This document shows, piece by piece, positions 9,235 through 17,993 of a stretch of DNA of 64,000 nt (the first letter of the stretch is position 1; every line of letters begins with the position of its first letter). The stretch is from NCBI RefSeq assembly GCF_900475595.1, contig NZ_LS483397.1:1087001-1151000 (forward strand), read 5' to 3'. The DNA comes from Streptococcus uberis. GTDB taxonomy: Bacteria; Bacillota; Bacilli; Lactobacillales; Streptococcaceae. The notes under the pieces were generated by a model. It did no database searches and was not told the DNA's origin. It worked only from the letters and a program-made list of their open reading frames with translations. The position numbers were made by a program, and so were the translations under genes.

Positions 9235-10566
9235 TCAACACTTCTTATCAGTGTTGTAATTATTTAATTTTCTAAAATAAAAGCTTCCCAATAATATCCA
9301 AATCAATAATATGGCAAATGATTGAGGTCTTAATTGACTTGGTGAACCAGGAAATACCAGTAATATAATGAATAATAGACCAACTAAAAAACCTAAAAAA
9401 CAAAGCCATTTTTCTTTTTGAGAAGTTGCTAATTTGATACTAATATAAGATACGTAAGCATATGTTAAACCAGCCATCAAACTTGATATATCTACGATAT
9501 AAAGGATAATCATCCTTCCTAAAAACGGCATTAAAATGGAAATAATTGTAACAAACTTTAATGCATTTTCTGGCACACTTGCTTCATTTTCCTTTGAAAA
9601 ATAGTCTGGTAATAATCCGTGACATCCAAGAGATTCGAAGACACGGCTACTTCCAATCATAAAACCATTAATACCACCAACAATTGCTGCAAAGAGAGCT
9701 AGGCAAAGACAAGCAAAGCCTAACCAACCAAAATGAGTATAAACAGCGTTCCCACTTGCCCAAGTCAAGGTGTGAGCTTTTTGTGGAGTAAAAGCCAAAG
9801 CTGTCATCACATTAAGAGCGTTATATATGAGTACTCCAAAACCAGTGGCAAGGATTGTCATTTTTGTAGCGAACTTGCGATCAAAGCCTAAATCCGTAAT
9901 GACTTGTGGTACGATATCAAATCCTACAAATAAGAAGGGAATAATAGCTAATACTTGGATGATTTGACCAAAATCAAACTGGTAATGACTGATATAAGTC
10001 TGAATAAATGTACTTTTTTCAGGTTTTAATACCATCAAGAAAGTGAGCAAAAATACAATAGCTACTAAACTCAGAATAAGTATTTTTTGAAAGGTCATTG
10101 AAAGTGATATGCCTTTTTTATTGATAATATAAAAACAATAAATGACGGACGTTGAAATCACTAAATCGGATAGAAAAACTGGATTGCCTGCAATAGAATA
10201 TAAATACATATATGAAAAGTTTGGAAGCAATGATTTTATCACTAATGATAAGGCACTAGCATTTAAAGGTATCAATGTCAGATAACAAAAGGATAAGGCC
10301 CACCCCACGATAAAACCATGTTGACGTCCCAGTTGTTTATAGACGTAAGAAAATTCTCCTCCTTTATCATGATGATTCTCCATCATGACATGATAGGCAA
10401 CTTGAACAAAATAGATCAAGCCCCAGCCTATGATAAATCCTATAGCTGTATTGATGACACCGGATTGTGTGAGAAATTTTTGCCCAGGTAAGTAGAAAGC
10501 ACCCCAACCTATTACCGAACCAATAACTAATGCAAGAATATCAATTTTATTTAATTTTTTTGGCAT
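9235..10566 (-). CDS. APC-superfamily amino acid permease
   Basis: This is an integral membrane protein of 443 residues with about twelve hydrophobic segments. The N-terminus IDILALVIGSVIGWGAFYLPGQKFL is the unwound first helix typical of APC transporters, and GGEFSYVYKQLGRQHGFIVGWALSF is the loop 2/helix 3 signature. It is translated two bases after the reductase gene and ten bases before the sulfur transporter gene, so it belongs to the same operon. By context I suggest a sulfur-containing amino acid or related compound as substrate, but the sequence alone does not prove it. Confidence 0.8.
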   Translation of the reverse strand: MPKKLNKIDILALVIGSVIGWGAFYLPGQKFLTQSGVINTAIGFIIGWGLIYFVQVAYHVMMENHHDKGGEFSYVYKQLGRQHGFIVGWALSFCYLTLIPLNASALSLVIKSLLPNFSYMYLYSIAGNPVFLSDLVISTSVIYCFYIINKKGISLSMTFQKILILSLVAIVFLLTFLMVLKPEKSTFIQTYISHYQFDFGQIIQVLAIIPFLFVGFDIVPQVITDLGFDRKFATKMTILATGFGVLIYNALNVMTALAFTPQKAHTLTWASGNAVYTHFGWLGFACLCLALFAAIVGGINGFMIGSSRVFESLGCHGLLPDYFSKENEASVPENALKFVTIISILMPFLGRMIILYIVDISSLMAGLTYAYVSYISIKLATSQKEKWLCFLGFLVGLLFIILLVFPGSPSQLRPQSFAILLIWILLGSFYFRKLNNYNTDKKC

Positions 10567-10568
10567 CT

Positions 10569-12266
10569 TTAGTTAAAATTGTAGTTGGTCAAAATGGACT
10601 CTCGATCACTTGTCATGTCTTTGAAGTATTCGTGATAACTCAAGCCAAGGAATGAACCTTGGATATTGACAACATTATTAAAGCCATATCCTTTCAATGC
10701 ACAAATAGCATAGTAACTATTCCATGATGTACGACAATGGATATAGACAGTTTGATCTCTTGGAATTTCATCTAGACGTTGTCTGATTTCATCAAGAGGT
10801 ATATTGACAGCCCCTTTAATATGAGCATCTTCAAAGGCTGATCTTCCACGGACATCTAAAATATAAGCTCCTTGTTCAACAAGACTTCTTACCTCTGACA
10901 TTGGAATCTGTTGATAAACTCCATTAAGATTGTTTAAGCCGACAATACCGGCAAAGTTAACAGGATCTTTTGCTGTTGAAAATGCTGGCGCATAACAAAG
11001 TTCTAAGTCTTTCAAATCTTCCAAATCTCCGCCCATACTAATTACAGTAGCAATGACGTTAATATTTTTTATCGGATTTCCTTTGCTGATAGCTTGCGCC
11101 CCAAGAATTTTTCCGCTAGGGTACTGATAAATGACTTTAAGGTGCATTGGTGAAGCTTCAGGCATGAGGCCAACACGATCATTTGGAATAACATAGACTG
11201 TACGGTAGTCAATGTTATTGGCTTGACAATCTTTTTCATTTAATCCAGTAGAGGCTGCATTCATATCAAAAACACGAATACAAGAAGAGCCTATGACACC
11301 TTTATTTCGAGACATTTTTCCAAATAGAGCATCTGCTGCATTCCGAGCTTGCTTTTGTGCAGGACCTGCTAAAGGAAGGCGAGTTTTTTTGCCAGTCAAA
11401 AGATGTGTCACTTCAATGGCATCACCAACTGCATAGACATCTTGAAGACTCGTTTGATAGTTATGATCAACTTTTATAGCTCCACTTTCACCAATCTCAA
11501 TACCTGATTCCACTGCAAAATGAATATCTGGTTGAACTCCAATTGCCATAATTACCAACTGTGCATTCAGTTTCTTACCACTTTTTAAATGGACTTCTGT
11601 TTCAGTAATTTCAGTAACAGCATCCTCCAAAATAAGATTAATGTGGTTATCATAAAGTTCTTTATGGAGCATTTGTACCATATCAATGTCAAACGGCATC
11701 ATGATTTGATTACCTGCCTCAACCAATGTCACATTTTTGCCTGATTTTTTAAGACATTCAGCTACTTCAACTCCTATAAAACCGCCACCGACAACTACAA
11801 TCTCATTGGCTTGTTGATTACTTAAATAACTATCAATATATCTGACATCACTAACATTTTTTAAAGTAAAGACATGTTTTGAATCAATACCTTTGATTGA
11901 TTTAGGTTTTATTGCCTTAGCACCAGGTGACAATATTAAATAATCGTAATAGTCTTCATAGGTGTCACCTGTATTGAGATCTTTAATCAAAACACTATGT
12001 TTATCGGCATTGATACTTAAAACTTCACTTCTGGTCTTCGCTTCTAAGTTATAGGTTGTTTTGAAAGTTACAGGATTGTAAAAAATTAAATCGTCAATCT
12101 TTTCGACTTCACCACTAAAGTAATTAGGTAAACAACAATTTGAAAATGAAATATCATTACCCTTATCGTAAATGGTAATCTCTGCATTCTCATCTAGTCG
12201 ACGGATACGTGCTGCTACAGACGCTCCTCCAGCAACTCCTCCCACAACAATAAACTTTTTAGACAT
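10569..12266 (-). CDS. CoA-disulfide/persulfide reductase with C-terminal rhodanese
   Basis: The start at 12266 (MSKKFIVVGGVAGGASVAARIRR) is preceded by AAGGAG and gives 565 residues. Residues 1-~450 form a FAD/NAD-dependent disulfide reductase with two dinucleotide folds (VVGGVAGG near residue 10 and VVGGGFIG in the NAD domain). The active-site motif is SFSNCCLPNYF, with Cys44 at the usual CoADR position and an unusual second Cys45 where glycine is common. Residues ~465-560 form a rhodanese with CRTSWNS (Cys511). Fusions of this layout reduce CoA disulfide or persulfides with NAD(P)H. It is the first gene of the sulfur operon and sits behind a near-consensus promoter. Confidence 0.9.
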   Translation of the reverse strand: MSKKFIVVGGVAGGASVAARIRRLDENAEITIYDKGNDISFSNCCLPNYFSGEVEKIDDLIFYNPVTFKTTYNLEAKTRSEVLSINADKHSVLIKDLNTGDTYEDYYDYLILSPGAKAIKPKSIKGIDSKHVFTLKNVSDVRYIDSYLSNQQANEIVVVGGGFIGVEVAECLKKSGKNVTLVEAGNQIMMPFDIDMVQMLHKELYDNHINLILEDAVTEITETEVHLKSGKKLNAQLVIMAIGVQPDIHFAVESGIEIGESGAIKVDHNYQTSLQDVYAVGDAIEVTHLLTGKKTRLPLAGPAQKQARNAADALFGKMSRNKGVIGSSCIRVFDMNAASTGLNEKDCQANNIDYRTVYVIPNDRVGLMPEASPMHLKVIYQYPSGKILGAQAISKGNPIKNINVIATVISMGGDLEDLKDLELCYAPAFSTAKDPVNFAGIVGLNNLNGVYQQIPMSEVRSLVEQGAYILDVRGRSAFEDAHIKGAVNIPLDEIRQRLDEIPRDQTVYIHCRTSWNSYYAICALKGYGFNNVVNIQGSFLGLSYHEYFKDMTSDRESILTNYNFN

Positions 12267-12301
12267 AAACAACTCCTTGTTTGTTATTTTTTTCACAATT
12301 C

Positions 12302-12330
12302 ATTCTATCATTCAATTGAATGTTTGTCAA
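12302..12330 (-). promoter_or_regulatory. Promoter of the sulfur operon with palindromic operator
   Basis: On the minus strand TTGACA (12325-12330), a 17-base spacer and TAGAAT (12302-12307) form a near-perfect housekeeping promoter. The spacer contains the perfect palindrome CATTCAATTGAATG (12309-12322). A dimeric repressor bound there would block RNA polymerase, and the ArsR-rhodanese protein is the obvious candidate. Confidence 0.75.
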
Positions 12331-12568
12331 TAAAAATTTAACCGTTTCCAATTTTAACCTTATTTTCTTATCAAAAAAATGAATGCTTTAGTGATTAAGT
12401 AATAAAACAATTATATTTTAAATTTGATACTAAATAACTTTTAAACAATCCCATATGCCCACCCTATTTCCTATGACATTCTCAAACTTTCTAACCATTT
12501 AAAAAGCCAGAAACAACTGTTTCTGGCTGATGAATATCATAATCTGAATGCTTTTAGGCATTGTTTCT
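12331..12568. other. Intergenic stretch between the sulfur operon and the YeiH gene
   Basis: Together with the promoter at 12302-12330, this makes about 300 bases without a gene. It is AT-rich and holds only the terminator at 12501-12529. I see no other gene or repeat in it. Confidence 0.6.
12501..12529 (-). terminator. Terminator of the YeiH-type exporter gene
   Basis: AGCCAGAAACA and TGTTTCTGGCT form an 11-bp stem with a tiny loop, followed by TTTTT on the minus strand. Confidence 0.8.
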
Positions 12569-13588
12569 TTACCAAGTCCCCAATAAGGCTTGCATCAATA
12601 AGCTAACGAAGCTGATGGCTATCCAACAAATGGCACCTAAGGTAATAGCTTGACCTCCGGTTTTGATGAGTTTAAAGAGATTTGTATTTAGGCCAATAGC
12701 TACCATGGCCATGACAATGAAGAATTTAGATAAAACTTTCAATTGTTCAAACAAAGTAAGTGACAGGCCTAAACCACTCAAGATAGTGGTTAAAAGTGAT
12801 GCTAGTAGAAAAAAAAGGACAAAAGTTGGAAAGGCTTTTTTAAAATTAAAACTTGAACCCTTCTGGTTTTGACTGGCTTTTTTCTCTTTGTAAATGGCTA
12901 AAGCCAGTGTTATTGGAATAATAGCAAGAGTTCTGGTTAATTTGACAATGGTTGCTTGGTCCAAGGCATTGGAATGGTGAATGGCGTCCCAGGAAGCCGC
13001 TGTTGCTGTCACTGAAGACGTGTCATTTACGGCTGTACCTGCAAACAGAGCGAAGCCATGGTTAGACAAGCCAATGATTTGCCCAAAGGTTGGGAAAATC
13101 AGCGCAGCCATGACATTAAACAAAAAAATAACCGAAATGGCTTTGGCAATATCATCATCCTTGGCATCAATAACGGGTGCTGTCGCAGCAATAGCAGATC
13201 CTCCACAAATAGAGGAACCCACGCCCACAAGTGTTGCTGTGTTAACATCTAAGTTCAGTTTCTTTTGCAAGATATAAGCGACTAAAAGAGCTGTTGCAAT
13301 GGTAGATATAATGATTGGGAGTGATTCAAGTCCAACTTTAAAGACTTGATTGAGGTTAAGGCCAAATCCTAAGAGGACGACTGCAGTTTGCAGAATGTAT
13401 TTGGAGGTAAAAGCAATACCAGCTTGACTTCTGTCTCTTTTTGTATAAAAAGTAGCAATCACCATCCCCATCAGGATTCCAAAAACAGGACCACCAATGA
13501 TTGGAAAGGCCTGTCCTAAAAACCAGGCTGGTAAGGCTATGAATAGACAGATAACTAGTCCAGGAAGTTTCTTTTGAATGCTTGTCAT
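12569..13588 (-). CDS. YeiH/UPF0324 putative sulfate exporter family membrane protein
   Basis: The start at 13588 ([16 protein letters not shown]) has AAAAGGAG upstream and yields 339 residues with about ten hydrophobic segments. Family motifs include [38 protein letters not shown] and [14 protein letters not shown]. The family is named putative sulfate exporter, with little direct biochemistry. The gene is next to the sulfur operon but has its own promoter and terminator, so co-regulation is only a possibility. Confidence 0.85.
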   Translation of the reverse strand: MTSIQKKLPGLVICLFIALPAWFLGQAFPIIGGPVFGILMGMVIATFYTKRDRSQAGIAFTSKYILQTAVVLLGFGLNLNQVFKVGLESLPIIISTIATALLVAYILQKKLNLDVNTATLVGVGSSICGGSAIAATAPVIDAKDDDIAKAISVIFLFNVMAALIFPTFGQIIGLSNHGFALFAGTAVNDTSSVTATAASWDAIHHSNALDQATIVKLTRTLAIIPITLALAIYKEKKASQNQKGSSFNFKKAFPTFVLFFLLASLLTTILSGLGLSLTLFEQLKVLSKFFIVMAMVAIGLNTNLFKLIKTGGQAITLGAICWIAISFVSLLMQALLGTW

Positions 13589-13610
13589 ATGTACTCCTTT
13601 TCTGTCCCCT

Positions 13611-13638
13611 ATTATAGCCCTTTTGAAGGGTAATGTAA
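13611..13638 (-). promoter_or_regulatory. Promoter of the YeiH-type gene with small palindrome
   Basis: TATAAT (13611-13616) lies 16 bases from TTACAT (13633-13638) on the minus strand. CCCTTTTGAAGGG (13618-13630), a dyad with a 3-base centre, fills the spacer and could be an operator. Confidence 0.5.
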
Positions 13639-13643
13639 AACCA

Positions 13644-13676
13644 AGAAAAAATCCTCTGCTTTTCAGCAAAGGATTG
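13644..13676 (-). terminator. Terminator of the MerR-regulated ADH operon
   Basis: AATCCTTTGCT and AGCAGAGGATT form an 11-bp stem with one G-U pair, followed by TTTTTT on the minus strand. It lies just past the aldo/keto reductase stop at 13683. Confidence 0.8.
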
Positions 13677-13682
13677 CAAACA

Positions 13683-14669
13683 TTATAATGCTCCCACTAT
13701 TTGGTGAGGAAGGTAGTGACTGTCCAAGGCTTCCATCTCTTCATCTGTTAACGTTACAGAAAATGCCCCCATAAAATCATCCAGATACTTTTCTTTGGTA
13801 ACACCGACAATTGGGGCATGAATGCCTTTTTGCCATAACCAAGCAAGGGCTACCTGGGCACGACTAATGCCACGTTTTTCAGCAATTTGCGCCACCATTT
13901 TGACAATTTCTAAATCCTGTTCTTGGGTTTTGTCATACTTAGAAATAGCAACTTGGTCCGTCTTACTTCTTGCTGTTTCTGCGTCCCAATCCCTGACAAT
14001 TCTTCCAGCAGCTAAAGGACTATAAGGAACTAGTGCCACACCTGAATCTTGACAGAATGGCATCATTTCTCTTTCATCTTCACGATAAAGCATATTGTAA
14101 TGATTTTGCATGACAGAGAATTTGGTCCAGCCATTTTTTTCCGCCACGTATTGGGCTTTTTGGAATTGCCAAGCGTACATAGCTGATGCCCCAAGGTAAT
14201 GAACTTTCCCAGCCTTTACCAAATCGTGTAGCGCGGACATAGTCTCTTCAATAGGTGTGTTATAGTCCCAACGGTGGATGTATAACAAATCAATGTAGTC
14301 AGTCCCGAGACGTTCTAAGCTAGCATTAACCTGATTAAAGATAGCTTTCCGGGATAAGCCAGTGGTATTTCTACCCTCATGTTTGCCATCACCAAAAAAG
14401 ACTTTTGTAGCAATAACAATTTCTTCGCGATCAGCAAAGTCACGAATAGCTCTCCCTAAATATTCTTCGCTTGTTCCTGCAGCATAGGTATTAGCGGTGT
14501 CGAAGAAATTAATCCCCATATCCAACGCTTTTTTGATGATGCTACGGCTGGCTTCTTCATCTAAGAGCCAACCTGAGTGAAATCCCTTACTAGCATCTCC
14601 AAAACTCATGCAGCCCAAACAAAGTTTAGAGACAGAAAGACCTGTTTGTCCAAGTTTAATATATTCCAT
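13683..14669 (-). CDS. Aldo/keto reductase (YhdN/Tas-like), last gene of the ADH operon
   Basis: The start at 14669 ([25 protein letters not shown]) is preceded by GGGAGG and gives 328 residues. The catalytic residues are visible in [16 protein letters not shown] (Asp, Tyr), IATKVF (Lys) and LLYIHRWD (His). The cofactor loop near [15 protein letters not shown] is at the C-terminus. It reduces aldehydes or ketones with NADPH. It follows the carboxymuconolactone decarboxylase-like gene by 22 bases and closes the MerR-controlled operon, which fits a role in detoxifying reactive carbonyls (inference). Confidence 0.9.
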   Translation of the reverse strand: MEYIKLGQTGLSVSKLCLGCMSFGDASKGFHSGWLLDEEASRSIIKKALDMGINFFDTANTYAAGTSEEYLGRAIRDFADREEIVIATKVFFGDGKHEGRNTTGLSRKAIFNQVNASLERLGTDYIDLLYIHRWDYNTPIEETMSALHDLVKAGKVHYLGASAMYAWQFQKAQYVAEKNGWTKFSVMQNHYNMLYREDEREMMPFCQDSGVALVPYSPLAAGRIVRDWDAETARSKTDQVAISKYDKTQEQDLEIVKMVAQIAEKRGISRAQVALAWLWQKGIHAPIVGVTKEKYLDDFMGAFSVTLTDEEMEALDSHYLPHQIVGAL

Positions 14670-14691
14670 GTGTTCCTCCCTTAATAATTGA

Positions 14692-15015
14692 TTATTCCTG
14701 TTCCCAAATGCGTTTTGCACGGTTGAAGGTTGACCAAGCCTTTGGCCATCCTACGTAGAATGCCAAATGGGTGATGAGTTCTACTATTTCTTGCTTGGTG
14801 ACACCATTGGTTTTAGCCAATTGTAAATGATGGTCCAACTGCTCAAAATTACCTCCTGAAATCAATGCCGATACGGTAATCATGGAACGGGTCTTTGCTG
14901 GTAATTGTTCTTCACGTGACCAGATTTGACCAAATAAAATATCATCATTACATTCTGCAAATTTAGGTGCAAATTCACCCAAGATATCGCGACCTGCTGT
15001 TACTTTTTCTGCCAT
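14692..15015 (-). CDS. Carboxymuconolactone decarboxylase family protein (YraC-like)
   Basis: This 107-residue protein matches the CMD fold, with RSMITVSALISGGNFEQLDHHLQLAKTNGV and the following helix EIVELITHLAFYVGWPKA. The AhpD-type CxxC is absent, so peroxidase activity is unlikely. Stand-alone CMD proteins next to MerR/ADH genes occur in Bacillus subtilis (yraC beside adhR-adhA), the same neighbourhood as here. It lies between the cupin and the reductase genes in one operon. The enzymatic role is unknown. Confidence 0.85.
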   Translation of the reverse strand: MAEKVTAGRDILGEFAPKFAECNDDILFGQIWSREEQLPAKTRSMITVSALISGGNFEQLDHHLQLAKTNGVTKQEIVELITHLAFYVGWPKAWSTFNRAKRIWEQE

Positions 15016-15032
15016 TTGAAAAACCTACTTTC

Positions 15033-15437
15033 TTATTTTTCTATCCTGTTATATTGCTCATCAGTCACAGCTTCATAAAACTCACTCTTACCTGATGTAA
15101 TGGCAATATGTGAGAACCAAGAATTTTTTGTTGCACCGTGCCAATGCTTTACCCCCTTATTGGTAACGACAGTATCACCAGCAACTAATTTCCGGGCAGT
15201 TTTACCTTCTTCTTGATACCATCCTTCGCCGGCAGTCACTAGTAAGATTTGAAAACCATCCAAATGGACATGCCAATTATTTCGGCAACCTGGTTCAAAG
15301 GTAACATTACCAACACTTAAACTTTCATCTGGTGATTTTGCAAGACTTTGTAAGTAAGATTGTCCAATAAAAAAGTTACCATAGGGGTTTTCTTCACCCA
15401 TTGGAAAAATACCGTTTTTGACAAGTTCTTCATTCAT
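15033..15437 (-). CDS. Cupin-domain protein
   Basis: The protein has 134 residues. Cupin motif 1 is FEPGCRNNWHVHLDGFQILLVTAGEGWYQEEG and motif 2 is LVAGDTVVTNKGVKHWHGA, so the metal-binding histidines are kept. Such small cupins often accompany CMD proteins and reductases. The gene starts two bases after the merR gene ends, showing translational coupling. Its substrate is unknown; its operon suggests a part in carbonyl stress. Confidence 0.85.
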   Translation of the reverse strand: MNEELVKNGIFPMGEENPYGNFFIGQSYLQSLAKSPDESLSVGNVTFEPGCRNNWHVHLDGFQILLVTAGEGWYQEEGKTARKLVAGDTVVTNKGVKHWHGATKNSWFSHIAITSGKSEFYEAVTDEQYNRIEK

Positions 15438-15439
15438 TA

Positions 15440-15835
15440 TTATGACTCACTTTCTTTTTGATCAAATAATTGATGTTCACGTGGAACTACCTTGTTTTGA
15501 TAATTGTCTATTTTGTGATTGAGACGATCCAGTGCAGCTTGAAGCTTAGAAACTCTTTCTTCTAGTTTTTCTCTCTCCTCTTGTAGAATAGCCAAGCGGG
15601 CTCCAATAGTGCTATCCCCTTGCTCAACAAGTCCAATGTAGTCAATCAAGCTTTCCACAGAAACGCCTGCGCCTCGAAAATAGCGAACAAATTCCAAAAC
15701 AGAGATATCTCTGTCAGAAAAATTGCGAACACCCGACTGATTTCGGGTCACTGGTGGAATTAAACCGATGCGTTCATAATAGCGAATGGTATCCGCTGAA
15801 ACCCCTGTTAATTCACTGACTTTTTTAATATTCAT
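15440..15835 (-). CDS. MerR-family transcriptional activator (AdhR/NmlR type)
   Basis: The protein has 131 residues. The N-terminal winged helix MNIKKVSELTGVSADTIRYYERIGLIPPVTRN is textbook MerR, followed by a coiled-coil dimerisation helix (LQEEREKLEERVSKLQAALDRLNHKI). There is no cysteine in the protein, unlike metal sensors and the Cys-dependent AdhR/NmlR subgroup, so the signal is read some other way. It lies inside the operon it probably controls. Three promoters in the window with 19-base spacers and related dyads (16910-16940, 17923-17953, 18872-18902) are its likely targets. Confidence 0.9.
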   Translation of the reverse strand: MNIKKVSELTGVSADTIRYYERIGLIPPVTRNQSGVRNFSDRDISVLEFVRYFRGAGVSVESLIDYIGLVEQGDSTIGARLAILQEEREKLEERVSKLQAALDRLNHKIDNYQNKVVPREHQLFDQKESES

Positions 15836-15844
15836 AAGACCTCT

Positions 15845-16885
15845 TTAATCACTGATAAGAACTAATGATTTAATAGCTTCACGTTTATCCATGGCTTCAT
15901 AGGCTAATTGAATGTCATCCAAGGTAAAGGATTTGGTAAAAACTTTGCCAGGATTGATTTTGTCGCTCAAGACTGCTTCAAGCAAGACCTCTTTATCAAA
16001 GGTTGTAACCGAAGCAATTCCACCACGTAAGCCAATATTTTTCCAGAAGAGATTGTTGGTATTCATTTCTGGATTTTGTGGGATTCCAACACGACCAACT
16101 ATTGCTCCTGGTCTAGCAATTTTGACTGCGGTGTCAACAGATTGTTCAGTCCCAACACATTCTAAAATGGCATCAACCCCTTCTTGATTAGTCAAAGCCA
16201 TTACTTTTTCAACAGCGTCATCTCCACGTTCAGCAATAATATCAGTAGCTCCAAATTCAAGGGCTAGTTCTTGGCGATCTTTATGACGGCTCATAGCGAT
16301 GATGCGTTTAGCCCCTAATAATTTAGCAGCTATAACGCCACAAAGGCCTACAGCCCCGTCCCCCATAACAACGACAGTGTCACCTTCCTTGACTTCTGCT
16401 GTTTTGGCAGCATGATAACCCGTTGCCATCACATCTGATAAGGTGAGGAGTGAGTTCAATTTGTCATCACTATAATCTGATGGTTGACCTGGAACTTTAA
16501 CCAAAGCCCAATCCGCATTGGTATAGCGAAGGTATTCAGCTTGATAACCAATCTTTTTACCTGGTACATGATTGGTACAGTTCCCATCAAAACCAGCCTT
16601 ACAAGCTGCGCACTGGCCACAACCATGTGTGAAGGGAACAATGACAAAATCTCCTGCTTGAACGTTAGTGACTGCTTCTCCCACTGATTCAACAATACCT
16701 ATTGCTTCATGACCGGCATAAGAACCCGTTTCCCTTTGAGAAATACCACGATACCACCATAAATCAGAACCACAGACACAAGCTCTGACAATTTTAATAA
16801 TAGCATCCGTTGGTGCTTCGATAATGGGTTTTTCACGTTCCGTAATTACCATTTTTCCTGGCTCTATAAATGTTGCTGCTTTCAT
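15845..16885 (-). CDS. Zinc-dependent alcohol dehydrogenase
   Basis: The start at 16885 (MKAATFIEPGKMVITEREKP) has AGAGG upstream and gives 346 residues. Catalytic zinc ligands are in CVCGSDLWWYRG and GHEAIGIVESVG. The structural zinc site is the GCGQCAACKAGFDGNC cysteine cluster. The cofactor fold is VVMGDGAVGLCGVIAAKLLGA. It is the first gene of the MerR operon, in the position of adhA beside adhR in Bacillus. Family members oxidise or reduce alcohols and aldehydes with NAD(P); the true substrate is not known. Confidence 0.9.
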   Translation of the reverse strand: MKAATFIEPGKMVITEREKPIIEAPTDAIIKIVRACVCGSDLWWYRGISQRETGSYAGHEAIGIVESVGEAVTNVQAGDFVIVPFTHGCGQCAACKAGFDGNCTNHVPGKKIGYQAEYLRYTNADWALVKVPGQPSDYSDDKLNSLLTLSDVMATGYHAAKTAEVKEGDTVVVMGDGAVGLCGVIAAKLLGAKRIIAMSRHKDRQELALEFGATDIIAERGDDAVEKVMALTNQEGVDAILECVGTEQSVDTAVKIARPGAIVGRVGIPQNPEMNTNNLFWKNIGLRGGIASVTTFDKEVLLEAVLSDKINPGKVFTKSFTLDDIQLAYEAMDKREAIKSLVLISD

Positions 16886-16909
16886 ACGATTCCTCTTTTC
16901 TATAATCTC

Positions 16910-16940
16910 ATTATAAACCTTTGAGTTCACTTCAAGTCAA
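16910..16940 (-). promoter_or_regulatory. MerR-type promoter of the ADH operon (19-bp spacer)
   Basis: On the minus strand TTGACT (16935-16940) and TATAAT (16910-16915) are 19 bases apart, two more than the optimum and typical of MerR-activated promoters. The spacer holds an imperfect dyad, CTTGACTTGAAG against CTCAAAG. The 16-mer ACAGTTTCTACTTGAC leading into the -35 is shared with the promoter at 18872-18902. Confidence 0.85.
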
Positions 16941-17053
16941 GTAGAAACTGTCATTTACAATCATATTTCAGAATTTTTAAGAATTAATACTTAAAGTGAA
17001 ATTCTGTTTCACGACTTTCAATGACTACCATCTTTTTACTTAACCGTTCTGTT

Positions 17054-17893
17054 TTACATATCTGTCTTTTCTGGTTGCAACGGCCCATAAAAATAGGAAG
17101 CCGTAGCGCCACCATCTATCAAAAAAGTTGAACCTGTAATATAGGATGCACGATCACTCATCAGTAATTCTGCCAAGTTAGCGACTTCATCTGCTGTACC
17201 AGGACGTCCTGCTGGTGATTTGGCAAACATATTTTTATAAAAATCCCCTCGTGGACCATTAAATTCATCAACAGCTAATGGCGTGACAATAATTCCAGGG
17301 GCAATGGCATTTAAGCGAGCGCCGCGTTCAGCCCAAATGACGGACTGTCCCATAACACGTTTTTCATTTGCACGTTTAGCCAATTGGTAGGCATGTAAAC
17401 TATTTTTGATCTGATCCACTTGCAGAAAATCAAGGGCTAAGAGACTTTCTGTATCAGCAGTTGCTAATTGTCGATCTTGCTCAGCACTTAAAGCTGGCAT
17501 ACGAAATCCAGATTGACTAGAAATCGTGATCCCAGTCCCACCACTTTCAATGACTTTACCGACTTCTTCAAGGAGAATAGCTGTGCCATAAAGATCAACT
17601 TTTAGGACCAATTCAATTGAAGCTTGTGAGGGAGAAACCCCTGCACCATTAATCAAGTGATGGATGGGGCCAAAACTTTGCCCATAAGCAATCATTTTTT
17701 TGATGGCATCTCTAGATGCTAAATCCATTTCGAAAGGCTCCACATCATAGCCTGCTTCTGTCATGATGTTAGCAATGGCTTTCGCATTGGAAATAGACTT
17801 ATCCCCCATGATAATTTTGTAACCAAAGCCAATTCTTCTAGCAATAGCCATGGACAGTTGGCCTGCACCAGTTACTAAGATAACCTTTGTCAT
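17054..17893 (-). CDS. Short-chain dehydrogenase/reductase
   Basis: The start at 17893 (MTKVILVTGAGQLSMAIARRI) has GAAGG at proper distance, unlike an upstream in-frame ATG, and gives 279 residues. The cofactor loop is TGAGQLSMAIA, a variant of TGxxxGxG. The catalytic set is SSQSG (Ser) and YQLAK (Tyr, Lys). The C-terminal SDR signature is NAIAPGIIVTPL, and ITGSTFLIDGGA is typical of classical SDRs. It reduces carbonyls or oxidises alcohols. It forms a single-gene unit behind the best-conserved MerR-type promoter in the window. Confidence 0.9.
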   Translation of the reverse strand: MTKVILVTGAGQLSMAIARRIGFGYKIIMGDKSISNAKAIANIMTEAGYDVEPFEMDLASRDAIKKMIAYGQSFGPIHHLINGAGVSPSQASIELVLKVDLYGTAILLEEVGKVIESGGTGITISSQSGFRMPALSAEQDRQLATADTESLLALDFLQVDQIKNSLHAYQLAKRANEKRVMGQSVIWAERGARLNAIAPGIIVTPLAVDEFNGPRGDFYKNMFAKSPAGRPGTADEVANLAELLMSDRASYITGSTFLIDGGATASYFYGPLQPEKTDM

Positions 17894-17922
17894 AACTTTA
17901 CCTTCTTTCATAAGTTATCCCT

Positions 17923-17953
17923 ATTCTATTCCTTGGAGTTGACTCCAAGTCAA
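17923..17953 (-). promoter_or_regulatory. MerR-type promoter of the SDR gene (19-bp spacer)
   Basis: TTGACT (17948-17953) and TAGAAT (17923-17928) on the minus strand are 19 bases apart. The dyad CTTGGAGTCAACTCCAAG in the spacer is perfect, the strongest MerR operator seen here. Confidence 0.9.
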
Positions 17954-17963
17954 GTCAAAAACG

Positions 17964-17993
17964 AAAAAAAGATGAAGAAAAATCTTCATCTTT
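17964..17993 (-). terminator. Terminator of the second MerR-regulated aldo/keto reductase gene
   Basis: GATGAAGA and TCTTCATC form an 8-bp stem, followed by TTTTTTT on the minus strand directly at the stop codon. Confidence 0.8.

Noticed and set aside
16997..17013. Small hairpin GTGAAA/TTTCAC after the SDR gene
   Set aside because: The stem is short and no T run follows on the minus strand, so I do not call it a terminator.
16984..17031. A 16-codon reading frame between the SDR gene and the ADH promoter
   Set aside because: It has no good ribosome-binding site and no recognisable content; it is most likely chance.
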